A stretch of 64,000 nucleotides of DNA from Symbiodinium microadriaticum. Taxonomy: Eukaryota > Sar > Dinophyceae > Suessiales > Symbiodiniaceae. Each line of letters starts with the position of its first letter. The stretch's first letter is position 1. This document shows positions 53,946 through 63,504 of the stretch, one piece after another. Position numbers and translations under genes: made by a program. The notes beneath the pieces are model-generated. The model did no database searches. It was not told where the DNA came from and saw only the letters and a program-made list of their open reading frames with translations. Location of the stretch: positions 7,164-71,163 of the forward strand of contig LSRX01000682.1 of NCBI GenBank assembly GCA_001939145.1, read 5' to 3'.

Positions 53946-54573
53946 GAGGTGTTCTACCTGAAGTGGTCACATGCCCCAGGCCGGATGTGCGAAGCGCATC
54001 CGCATGGGGATTCATCGCTCACGCTCGCACACACCCGCATAGAGTTCAGGGTTTAGGGACTTGCTTAAAGTCTGCGATGTACCTGGAACCCACTACTTGG
54101 TAAAGCTGCAAGGGCGCTTGGAAGCCTCAAAAAACCCTGGTATTCCCTGCAAGTAAAGGCCAGATGTCGGCTTCGGGATGATACTTCACAGCGGCGAAGT
54201 AATACACCCCAAGCAGGAAAGACTGCAACAAGAACCCTTACCGGTTCAGGGCCCACCTATGATCCTTACGGTACTGCATATCACCAATACATAGCCTTGC
54301 GCAACTCGATGGCCCCGATCATTGACACTACGGCATCCTCCCTCAACCGTATATGCGTGAGCCTCTTGTGGAGCCGCACTGACATCAGCTAGAGGGGGAC
54401 CGAGAGCGGGCATGGCTAGTTCCTGGCGGCGTCTTTTGCAGCTGGGGTTAGGATTTAGGCTTTCTCGAAGGGTTTGGGCACCACATCGAAACTAGGGCCG
54501 AATGTGTATAGCAAGCCTTGGAAAATGCATTTGGGCTTGGTTGGAGCGGTGGGTGGCTGCGGTTTCGGGTGTA
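53946..54573. other. No supported gene
   Basis: Short frames at 53903-54103 (+) and 54065-54256 (-) lack recognised motifs. Confidence 0.3.
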
Positions 54574-54695
54574 CTTGGAGGTTCATGGGTAGTTATAAGT
54601 ATGGTTATAAGTCCCCTAATATGGCTTATAATTTATAACTATAGCTACCCTACTTACACCCCATTTAAAATTATAACTACCCATGAACCTCCAAG
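54574..54695. mobile_element. MITE-like element (CTTGGAGGTTCATGG family), copy 4
   Basis: CTTGGAGGTTCATGGGTAGT / ACTACCCATGAACCTCCAAG with TA on both sides. The longest interior of the four copies. Confidence 0.88.
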
Positions 54696-54699
54696 TAAG

Positions 54700-55375
54700 G
54701 ATTGCATTGAACACCAGGTTGAGCACCAGATTTGTTGAAACTAGGGCAGAATGCAATGCAGTTAGCAGTGCGCAGACCGGGGGCTTATATAATAGAACCC
54801 TAGAATACCCTCTAAGGGAACCCTAGTATTGAAGCCTGTGCTGCCCATTTGGGGGCTTTAAGGGCCCTAATACATCCTTCAAAGCAAAAGGATTCAAGGC
54901 CACCCCCCGAGAGCCCAATTCAGCACCGAAAAGCCAAATTGTTTACGGGAGCGCTTGTGTAAGGGTTCTATATATTCTATATAGTTTAGGGCTTATAGGG
55001 ATTAGGGTTCTCTATATGGTGTCTTAACAGGCTTTACAACTATTTCGGGAGTTAAGGGTTCCGACGAGAGCCGCGTTCCACCCCTGCTGGTAGCTTTGAC
55101 GGCATGTGCTGCTTGCTGTAATGTTACTACCTCCCTGTCTACATAACTGCAGTGGTACAATCAATGCGCGTTGGTGGTTGCCACATGCTCAGCACCATAC
55201 ACTGCCGGCCGGTGAAGGGCATCCCGAATAAAAACGCCACGCAATACTTGGCAATCATTTCCCACTAAAGTAACCATAGTCCTAGATTACAATACTGCAC
55301 TATAACATACCACAACTATAGTCACTATAGTCCAAAAATTATTATACTACGGCGCCTATTTTTAAACACCCGGAC
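54700..55375. other. No supported gene
   Basis: Contains ATATAG-rich text at 54780-55030. The last 100 bp (ACTATAGTCACTATAGTCC) precedes the minisatellite. Confidence 0.4.
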
Positions 55376-56560
55376 ATTTAAACAGCTTAAACAAATCATT
55401 CGCACTAGGTCTAACAGCAGTGGCATTGGGCCGCCCAACTTTAAAACATCGGGAAGTCTTCTTTCCGTCCCCCGCCTGCCTTCCAGCCTTCCAGCCACCC
55501 CCCAGCCCTCCAGCCCTCCCTCCAGCCTTCCAGCCCTCCAGCCTTCCGGCCCTCCAGCCTTCCAGCCCCTCCAACACCCTAGCTCTCCAGCCCTCCAGCC
55601 TTCCAGCCTTCCGCCCCTCCGCCTTCCAGCCTTCCAGCCTTCAAGCCCTCTTGCTCCAGCTTTCCAGCCCGCTTCCAGCCTTCCAGCCTCCAGCCTTCCA
55701 GCCACCCCCCCAGCCCTCCAGCCTTCCAGCCTTCCAGCCCTCCAGCCTTCCGGCCCTCTAGCCCTCCAGCCTTCCAGCCCTCCAACAGCCCTAGCCCTCC
55801 AGCCTTCCAGCCTTCCAGCCCTCCAGCCTTCCGGCCCTCTAGCCCTCCAGCCTTCCAGCCCTCCAACAGCCCTAGCCCTCCAGCCTTCCAGCCTTCCGCA
55901 GCCTTCCAGCCTTCCAGCTCCCTCCAACCCCCAGCTTCCAGCCTTCCACCCCTCCAGCCCTCCAGCCTTCCAGCGTTCCAGCCCTCCAACAGCCTAGCCC
56001 TCCAGCCCTCCAGCCTTCCAGCCTTCCGCCCCTCCGCCTTCCATTCCAGCCTTCCAGCCCTCCAGCCCTCGAGCCTTCCAGCTCCTTCCAACCCCCAGCT
56101 TCCAGCCTTCCAGCCCTCCTAAAAGAATGGCTGGAAGGCTGGATGGCTTGGAGGGCTGGAGGGCTGGAAAGCTGGAGGGAAGGCTGGAGGGCTGGAAGGC
56201 TGGAGGCCTTCAAGGCTGGAAGGCTGGAGGGCTGGAAAGCTGGAAGGCGGGAAGGCTGGAAGGCTGGAAGGTTGGAGGGCTGGAAGGCTGGAAGGCCTGG
56301 AAGGCTGGCTGGCTGGAGGGCTGGAGGGCTGGAAGGCTGGAGGCTGGAAGGCTGGAAGGCTGGGGCTGGAAGGCTGGAGGGCTGGAAGGCTGGAAGGGGG
56401 CTGGAAAGCTGGAGCAAGGAGGGCTGGAAGGCTGGAGGGCTTGGAGTGAAGGGGGGCAGTGGATATTTAAACTTCCGGATTTAAACAGGTCATTTACACT
56501 ACCTCTGTCATCCTTGGGCCTGGGCCGCCCTCCACATATTTAAAAAGCGTCACTGTATAA
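55376..56560. repeat. Inverted minisatellite (CCAGCCTT)n / (AAGGCTGG)n with flanking direct copies
   Basis: 55478-56118 is (CCAGCCTTCCAGCCCTC)n. At about 56120-56130 the motif flips to (GGCTGGAAGGCTGGAG)n, running to about 56445. The outer flanks are related to each other in direct orientation: GGACATTTAAACAGCTTAAA...GGGCCGCCC at 55373-55436 and GGATTTAAACAGGTCATTTA...GGGCCGCCC at 56477-56531. Long frames on both strands are repeat artefacts. Confidence 0.95.
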
Positions 56561-56735
56561 TATAGCAGAATTTGCCGCAAATAGAATTATTGCAGATATG
56601 AAAGCGCCCCAAACTGTAAAACAACTGTCACAACCACCAAATGTGCTGGATGCGACGGGATATCTGGACCAAGCTGTGGATCCAATGACCTACCGGTTTC
56701 GAGCAGAACCTGCCAAGCCCTGAACCCAAAACTCT

Positions 56736-56900
56736 AAACGAAATGGTGGCACCTGAAGCAAGCTAGTCGTCGGCAGTGTTTCTTGCCCGGCAGCCTTAAA
56801 CGCAATTGGTGGCGCCTGAAGCAAGCTAGTCGTCCGCAGTGTTTCTTGCCCGGCAGCCTTAAACGAAATGGTGGCGCCTGACGCAAGCTAGTTGTCCGCT
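56736..56900. repeat. 62-bp tandem repeat, about 2.6 copies
   Basis: AAACGAAATGGTGGCACCTG begins at 56736, 56798 and 56861. Each unit contains AAGCAAGCTAGTCGTC and TTTCTTGCCCGGCAGCCTTA. It ends about 50 bp beyond the stop codon of the next gene. Confidence 0.92.
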
Positions 56901-56946
56901 CTCTTTAGCTGAAATGGCCTGTCAAGTGGTCTCAATGTTACCACCG

Positions 56947-58017
56947 TCAGGCATATTTGCACATCCTGGTGCATGTGTCATTCGGAAACTGAAGCCAGAC
57001 CCTTATGTCTGCAATCAAGCTTTCCAGGACCGCAAGGTCGTCATCATACACTGTGTTTGCGAAGCCGAGATTTTGCCAAAACTCCACAGCCGCGGGATCA
57101 GCCCTCAGAATGAACACCCTGGCACCGACGTTGCGCGCTTCAGCCGCGGCATGTAACAGAAGGGACGTGCCACCGTTGATGGACCCTATGCACGCGGCAA
57201 GCTCAATATAGGCCACTTCAGGCGTGCCATTCTCGGAAGCAAGATACCGGACAGATGCTGTTCCCACAGGTTGAACAACACATGTCACGTTGCCGTGTCT
57301 GGAAGCAATCTCGTCAATTGTAAATTGCCGTTCCATGATGGCCACGCAACTTTTCGCCAAGGCCGGCGGAAGAGCATCTTCAGCAAACACATGGCACTCC
57401 TCTGCCCTCAACTGCATGAGCTTGCCGACCTTCTTTCCGAGAAGTTGACACGCCTTCCTGTCATCTACATGACGGCTGCGCAATCGCTCATTGTCAAATC
57501 CCAGCTGTTCATTAGCATGCTGTAACCTCCTGAGCCGATCTTGTTGATTGGCATTCTCCCGGCACAGCTCAACCCAATGTGAAAACCACTGCCGCCTTTC
57601 GGTTGTGTGGTCTTCAGAGATAAGCTGAGATTCGATGTCGTCGTCCAGGTCAACCGCATCATGTGATGAAGCTGCTGCTGTCGCCACAAAAACACCGCCG
57701 CACTGAAAGTCCGCCAGCCTGAGCAGAAGGCAGGTAATCAAGCAGCCCTTGACTGCGTATATTGCTGTCTGGAGCAAGTCATTCTCACGGAGCCGAATAG
57801 GCTGACCTGTGCGAAGCTCTTCTGACACATCCGCCTGGCCCCAACGCAGCACGGAATGGAATTGTGCCAATCGCACCTCCAACACAACCGGTGCCCAGGC
57901 TTCAGATGCGACTGCCCTCACCGGTCCATCCGCCACATGTAGGGACGCGTTGAAAAGCCAGCAGGCAAGCAAGACTGCAGTGCAAGCAAATAGCTTTGAC
58001 ACCTTCGAACACGCCAT
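56947..58017 (-). CDS. Membrane-anchored protein with GNAT-like C-terminus, intronless
   Basis: The ATG at 58017 is chosen because the open frame further upstream has no ATG. A GAGTTTCAG| site 25 nt upstream could accept a trans-spliced leader. The protein has 356 residues. Residues 5-22 (KVSKLFACTAVLLACWLF) form an N-terminal membrane segment or signal anchor. There is a second hydrophobic stretch near ITCLLLRLADF and an acidic DLDDDIESQLISEDH. A coiled-coil-like basic segment (ENANQQDRLRRLQHANEQLG) follows. The last 110 residues carry AYIELAACIGSINGGTSLLL (strand plus pyrophosphate-loop-like GG-T) and RADPAAVEFWQNLGF, the typical end of GNAT N-acetyltransferases. The substrate is unknown. 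The acetyl-CoA motif Q/RxxGxG/A is degenerate, so activity is uncertain. Confidence 0.75.
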   Translation of the reverse strand: MACSKVSKLFACTAVLLACWLFNASLHVADGPVRAVASEAWAPVVLEVRLAQFHSVLRWGQADVSEELRTGQPIRLRENDLLQTAIYAVKGCLITCLLLRLADFQCGGVFVATAAASSHDAVDLDDDIESQLISEDHTTERRQWFSHWVELCRENANQQDRLRRLQHANEQLGFDNERLRSRHVDDRKACQLLGKKVGKLMQLRAEECHVFAEDALPPALAKSCVAIMERQFTIDEIASRHGNVTCVVQPVGTASVRYLASENGTPEVAYIELAACIGSINGGTSLLLHAAAEARNVGARVFILRADPAAVEFWQNLGFANTVYDDDLAVLESLIADIRVWLQFPNDTCTRMCKYA

Positions 58018-58755
58018 TGCCCGGCCCAGTGCTTTGACTGAAACTCGCACGTGCAAGCCCTGTACGTATCGCTACCCGTATCGCTGCGTGTCAGCAACTG
58101 GTAAACATCACGGTAAACATCCGTAAGCTTTGTCGGGATTGCTGAATTGAGCGTTTGCCAGCTAGGTGTGTCGACGAGAGCAAGGCAATGATTCTTTAGC
58201 GCCTTGAGCTCGCAAACTTCGCAACGGTTCGGCTGTAGGGACCTAGGCATGAATATCAAATTCCCCTAAGCCTCCAGAGCCTGCAAACCTGCGAGGCCCT
58301 GTAAAGCCCCGGAACGTCGCATCGAACTATATAGTGGGATATGAGGGAGGGGGAGAGTGTGTGGCTTGGAGTGCTGGGGACATTTGGGGATACATGTGGC
58401 AATCCCGAGGTGCTTCGAGTTTTTGAGCCTCTCCAACCAACGGACGACGTGCGCATGGAAATGCGGAGTTGTACATTGGGGCTGTCAAGAGGGCGTACTT
58501 AAGATAATTCTATATGGTTTCGGGTTTAGGAAGAATTGTACATAACTTCGGCACAGTCGATTTCTCCCAGCTACACCAGACACGTAGACTAAATGCATGG
58601 TGCATCCTTGAGAGATCGACTGCAGTTGGGCCACACCGACACGCACTCTGCCGAGCAGGTCTTCTCGTTAGCACCGCGATCACAAAGCGAATGCCCTAAA
58701 AGAGCGGTGGGTCCAGCTCTGCACCGTCGCCCTGTCCTTGTAGAACTTCGCCAGG
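58018..58755. other. Intergenic; no supported gene
   Basis: 5' region of the GNAT-like gene and the area downstream of the exon at 58759. A minus frame (EVCELLAKFYKDRAT) at 58680-58800 is protein-like and could be a further exon of the next gene upstream. Confidence 0.35.
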
Positions 58756-58758
58756 AGT

Positions 58759-59056
58759 TCACAAACTTCCGGGCCATGGGGCTGCCAAGCCAGCCGTGCC
58801 TTCCGGATCGAACATCGCTGTCTCGCAGTCCTTCGAAAGGGCCTTGTCCTGGGACATCGCCTCGACACAGTGCCCCGCCATGTCGGCCAGCTCGGCTCCG
58901 TTCGTCTCCAGCCAGTGGATCAGCCCCTGGACCATATTCTCAGAGAGCCCAATACCCCTTAATTAAGGAACATACCTTAAATTATAGGGGCCTTAAAATT
59001 ATGCTTTAAGGTATATTCCCTTAATTAAGGGGTATTGGGCTCTCTGGGTTCTCGGC
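58759..59056 (-). CDS. Exon of unknown protein split by a TIR element
   Basis: The minus frame from 58941 (ENMVQGLIHWLETNGAELAD, MAGHCVEAMSQDKALSKDCE, TAMFDPEG) runs 60 residues to TGA at 58759-58761. Its 5' edge is the right end of a CAGAGAG-family element. Beyond the element, at 59056-59049, is CTCAG|GCC followed by the duplicated GAGAA. Removing the element and one GAGAA copy gives GCC GAG AAT ATG in the same frame, so the insertion appears to have hit about 6 nt inside an exon. No family is recognised. The predicted 3' end is uncertain. Confidence 0.5.
58942..59048. mobile_element. MITE-like element (CAGAGAGCCC family), copy 4, with 5-bp TSD
   Basis: AGAGAGCCCAATACCCCTTA / TAAGGGGTATTGGGCTCTCT are perfect inverted ends. 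TTCTC flanks it on both sides (58937-58941 and 59049-59053), a clear 5-bp target duplication. Confidence 0.92.
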
Positions 59057-59440
59057 CTGAGCTACGCCGAGGCACAGCGGCCATGACAGGAGAGCAGGCG
59101 CCGGAGGAGCATTGGCTGATGACGGCGGAAGCTTGAGCCGTAGTCATGAGCGTGCAGTTGAGGTATTAGCTCCGGTCAGTGCCATGTTATATAGGCCCTT
59201 TAGGCCCTAGTAACCTAGAAGGCTCAGGTGACTTACATTGTAGAAGGTTGATACTGGAGTTTGTGGTAACCAGCTCATCCTACCTGCCCAGGCAGCCGAA
59301 TACCCCTTCCCTTATGGAAACAGCCAAAAATAGTCCTATGATATCCTGACTTCAACTTTAACCCTTAACTTGCAAAACAAGCTGAACATAGCTCTGCAGT
59401 GCTTTGAATTTGAATTTAATCCTGAGGGGCTCTTTGTCTG
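59057..59440. other. No supported gene
   Basis: Upstream of the split exon; a pyrimidine-rich tract precedes its acceptor. Nothing else is seen. Confidence 0.3.
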
Positions 59441-59445
59441 TCAGA

Positions 59446-59514
59446 GCAGTCCTCGGTGGAGCCTCTTCTGCGTGCGCACCAGCCGCCGGATTGCGGATCG
59501 TCAGCCTCCGTTTC
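59446..59514 (-). CDS. WC-x-RR exon module, isolated copy next to the array
   Basis: After CGGCAG| the frame reads ETEADDPQSGGWCARRRG then STEDC. It is close in sequence to the seven array copies. Confidence 0.5.
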
Positions 59515-59689
59515 CTGCCGCGGCGCTCAAAGCAGGGCTGGCAGCGTGCCGGGAAGCACCCTGTCATGGTTGTAGTTGTCAGAGAGTTATACTGTAAAGC
59601 AAAGGACCACAAGTAATGCTCATATCATGATACTGGTAATGACGACAAAGCAAACATACTAAAACAAAGGCTACTAATTACTAGTTCAA

Positions 59690-59830
59690 AATGACTACAA
59701 CTACGAATTCGACTACGACGACGACTGCTGCTGCTGCTGCTACTCCCACTACCACTACCACTACCACTACCACTACCACTACCACACGACCACGACCACG
59801 ACCACGACGACAACGACGACGACGACGACG

Positions 59831-59877
<47 letters not shown>

Positions 59878-60060
59878 CACTACCAATACCACTACCACTC
59901 CCAGTCCCACTACCACTACTACGACTCCTACTCCTACTACTACTAATAATACTCCTGCTCCTGCTCCTGCTCCTACTCCTCCTCCTGATCCTCCTGCTAC
60001 TACTACTACTACGACGACGACGACGACTACTACTGCTACTACTGCTGCTACTACTAATCG
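59690..60060. repeat. (ACT/ACG)n trinucleotide tract
   Basis: ACTACT, ACGACG, CCACTA and CTCCTG blocks; frames on both strands are homopolymeric artefacts. Confidence 0.95.
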
Positions 60061-60445
60061 TCTTACTGAGAATAACAATTGAGTTGTAATAGTAAGAGAA
60101 GAGTAAAGAGCAATCATAATCATAGCAATCATAAAGATACAATTATGTAATTATGAATGAGAATAAAATGATATCATAAGTGCAATAACATGAACTATTA
60201 TTCGTAGTTTACGGATTATGATTATGAGTAGAATCCCGTATGATTCCCGGCCAAGCGGGCGTAGTCACCTGCAACTTTCGCAGAACAATAGGCTATCGAA
60301 ATTCTCGCAGCAATTCGCCTACTTGAAAAGTGTCTTGAATGTCTGCGATAAGACCCCTAAGCCCTAAGTCCTTACTCACGACCCAGGATGTGTGGGCAAT
60401 TCGTTCCCAGATGTTCGCTGTTAGGTTCTGCCTGCCGAACAAGCG
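60061..60445. other. AT-rich, no gene
   Basis: AATCATAA/ATTATGA-rich text to about 60230, then unique sequence leading into the array. Confidence 0.4.
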
Positions 60446-60449
60446 CTTA

Positions 60450-62930
60450 GAAAATCAGGTCGTTCCGAGGTGTTCTTTGTGGGGGTCTGCCATCGGAACA
60501 GGGGCTTCGAACATGCATGCGAAAAGAAACGAGCCAGGAAAAACAACATCCCTCCGAGCGCCAATCAATCCTGAGCACTTCCGCATGCCATGTGCTGTAC
60601 AACCCGGATTGTTCTCTCTGTATGGTCTCTCCGTCCTCGGCTGCTGCTCGTCTGCGGCCGCACCAATTACACGGTTGCCGATCCTCAGCCGCCTCCGATT
60701 CCTGCACACTTGTCTATTGCGAACGTCATGCTTCCACGAGACCCTCCCGCACAGACCCCGGTAGGATGTTGGTGCAAGCAGCAACGCGGGCAACGACCTG
60801 CTGTGCCTGGCAGTGCCTGGCAAAACTGGCGGAAAAAGTCTTCGCTGCGCTCTGGCCGTCAACAGGATGCAGTGGCGTCGGTCCCTTAAAGCACAACAAC
60901 GAGAACGAAACCTTCCGCGACAGGACCTTCACCCTCATGGACTCAACCTCCTCGTGAGTTATACTTTCACCATATTCACAAAGTACCCAGCTTGTTCGCG
61001 GAGTCTCGCAGTTGGCTCCCTCGGTCCTCGGTTGCAGCTCGTCGCCGTGCGCACCAACCGCACGATGGTCGATCTTCAGCCGCCTCCAATTCCTGCGCAC
61101 ATGTAATTGCAGATTGCAGACTTCCCCCAGAAACTCCTACGCTCCCGTTTTAAGCTTCATAGCCCAGTACTTAGTATGCTAGTGCAAAGCAGCTATGCTG
61201 GCAAAGACCTGTGTGTTGGCTGGCAAAACTGGCCGCAGAAGTCTTTGCTGTGCTCTGGACATCAAGAAAAACCAAGGGCGTCGGTCGTGCACCAGAGCTG
61301 CGAGCAAGAAACCTTCATCCTCATGGACTCAACCTCCTCATGAGTTGTACTATGTTGCGCTTTCAGCATTCAGAAAACTACCCAGCTTGCTCTCAGAGTC
61401 TCGCGTGCTCGCTCCGTCCTCGGTTGCAGCTCGTCGGCGTGAGCACCAATTGCACGACTGCCGATCTTCAGCCGCCTCCGATTCCTGCACACCAGTCAAT
61501 TGCAGATGTCATACTTCCAGGAGACCCTCCCGCGCAAACTCCTGTTTCTCAAGAAGTTTCACAATTCTACATCCCAGTAGGATGCTAGTGCAAGCAGCAA
61601 TGCGGGCAACGACCTGCTGCGCCTGGCAAAACTGGCGGAAAAGTCTTCACTGCGCTCTGGCCGGCAACACAGGAAGCTGGGGCGTCGGTCGTGCAACAGA
61701 ACAACGAACAAGAAACAACCCGCGAAAGGACACTCATCCTCATGGACTCATCCTCCTCATGAGTTATACTTGCACCATATTCACAAAGTACCCAGCTTGC
61801 TCTCGGAGTCTCGCAGTTGGCTCCCTGGGTCCTCGGTTGCAGCTCGTCGCCGTGCGCACCAACTGCGCAGTGGCCGATCTTCAGCCGTTTCCGATGCCTG
61901 TACACAATTGTGCACATCGTACTTCCCAGACACAACGAGACCCTCACACGCAAACTTCGGTTTCAATGAACCCGCCCAGCATGCAAGTACAAGCACGTTT
62001 CACGGCACCGATGTGGGTGCGGCGAACCTACAACGTGAAGCACGGGCTTGTCATCGTGCAACAGTAAATCGAATGGATAATCCAGCCGCCCTCCGGAACT
62101 AAACCTGCCACATGACTTACACTATGCTAACCATCTGGTTCTCACTGTCTGGCCTCTCCGTCCTCGGTTCCAGCTCGTCGGCGTGCACACCAACTGCACG
62201 ATTGCCGATCTTCAGCCGCCTCCGATTCCTGCAGACTTGTCTACTGCGCACGTCATACTTGCAGATGCCCCTCCGAGCAAGCTCCCGCTTCAAAGCCATA
62301 TTGCAGCATGCTCGTGCAACTGGCGCCGATATGGGTGAGGCGAATCCAGCCGAAAACATCTCAACATGGGGCAGGGCCATCGGTCGGGCAACAGGAGAGC
62401 GTGCGTCTGACACTCCGTCCTTATTAGCTGATCACCTTCTACATGTTATATGATATATGCCGCACTACCCTGTTTCCTCTCTCTGTCTGGTCTCTCCGTC
62501 CTCGGTTGCTGATCGTCGGCGTGCGCACCAACTGCACGATTGCCGATCTTCAGCCGCCTCCGACTCCTGCACAATTGTCAAGTATTCACTTGCAACATGC
62601 AAGTGCAACCAGGCATGCTGGCAGCGACATGAGCGTGGCGAAACTAGAGAAAAAGCCTTTGCTTCGCTGTGGCCGCCAACATGAAGCAGGGGTGTCGATC
62701 GTGCAACAGAAGATCGGGCAAGAAACCTTCTCTGAAAGGACATGTCATCCTCATGAACTAAACCTCCTACATTGCTTATATACTGTAATTCAAACCCAGC
62801 TTCTTGTCGCAGTCTGGTGTGTCTGTCCTCGGTTGCAGGTTGTCGGCGTGAGCACCAACTGCCTGGCTGCCGATCTTCGGCTGCTTCCAGTTCCTGCAAG
62901 CTGCTTCCGTTCCTAAGGTAATTGGGAAGA
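60450..62930 (-). repeat. Tandem array of seven WC-x-RR exon units
   Basis: Seven units of 325-414 bp each carry one exon-like module on the minus strand: 60633-60701, 61021-61092, 61414-61484, 61828-61897, 62159-62228, 62497-62566 and 62823-62893. Each follows a CAG| site. Representative frames are ESEAAEDRQSCSWCARRR then AATEDG, with variants ELEAAEDRPSCGWCARRR and ASETAEDRPLRSWCARRR. No copy has a stop or frame-breaking indel. The spacers share CTCATGGACTCAACCTCCTC and TGGCAAAACTGGCGGAAAA-type phrases, so the whole unit, not only the exon, was duplicated. The function is unknown. Possible roles are repeated exons of one protein, alternative exons, or a repeat that merely carries a splice acceptor. 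Confidence 0.7.
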
Positions 62931-62939
62931 TTCGTGATT

Positions 62940-63165
62940 ATTGGCAAGCGGCAGTTGCATACTTGGGACTCTTTTCCGGAATCGAAATCAAGCCCTACTT
63001 CACATCAGTTGTCATTGTCACCGAGGGCTTAGGGTGACGGTCTCAAGTATGGGGCTCAAGGCTTAGGGGGTAAGGATCAGCTCTTTGCTGGTCTGATGAG
63101 CTCTGCCGTGGCCAGTGTGGACAGCTTAAACCATGTGTACCAAATGCAGGGTTGCAAAAAAGCAA
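62940..63165. other. No supported gene
   Basis: Unique sequence after the array, with no convincing frame. Confidence 0.3.
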
Positions 63166-63169
63166 GCAG

Positions 63170-63171
63170 GA

Positions 63172-63233
<62 letters not shown>

Positions 63234-63310
63234 CGAGCGAGAGAGAGAGAGAGAGAAAGAGAGATAGTTTGTATAGGCACATATATATATGTATATATAC
63301 ACATGTGCAC
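63170..63310. repeat. (GA)n then (TA)n microsatellite
   Basis: GAGAGAGA tract of about 95 bp followed by ATATATATGTATATATAC. Confidence 0.95.
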
Positions 63311-63419
63311 ATTATTTAAAACTCGCGCTCGACCAGGTCAGGCTATTAGCAAACACACTCCAAGCTCCTCACGAGCCTTCGTCCAGACTTCATAAAAGCT
63401 CGGAAGATGCTTCACATAC

Positions 63420-63500
63420 ATATACAAACACATCTATATATATATATATATACACATATACATATACACATACATATAGTGTGGCATACACACACATAAC
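63420..63500. repeat. (TA)n/(CA)n microsatellite
   Basis: ACATACATATACAAACACAT then TATATATATA and ACATACA tracts. Confidence 0.93.
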
Positions 63501-63504
63501 AATT

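Noticed and set aside
55325-56543. Frames of 110-200 codons rich in Gly-Trp-Arg-Ala or Pro-Ser-Leu-Gln
   Set aside because: Pure products of the CCAGCCTT/AAGGCTGG minisatellite, open on both strands.
59681-60142. Ser/Arg- and Val-rich frames
   Set aside because: Translation of the ACT/ACG trinucleotide tract.
61195-62067. 290-codon plus-strand ORF in the tandem array
   Set aside because: It is the complement of the WC-x-RR units and their spacers; the minus strand has the acceptors and conserved frame.
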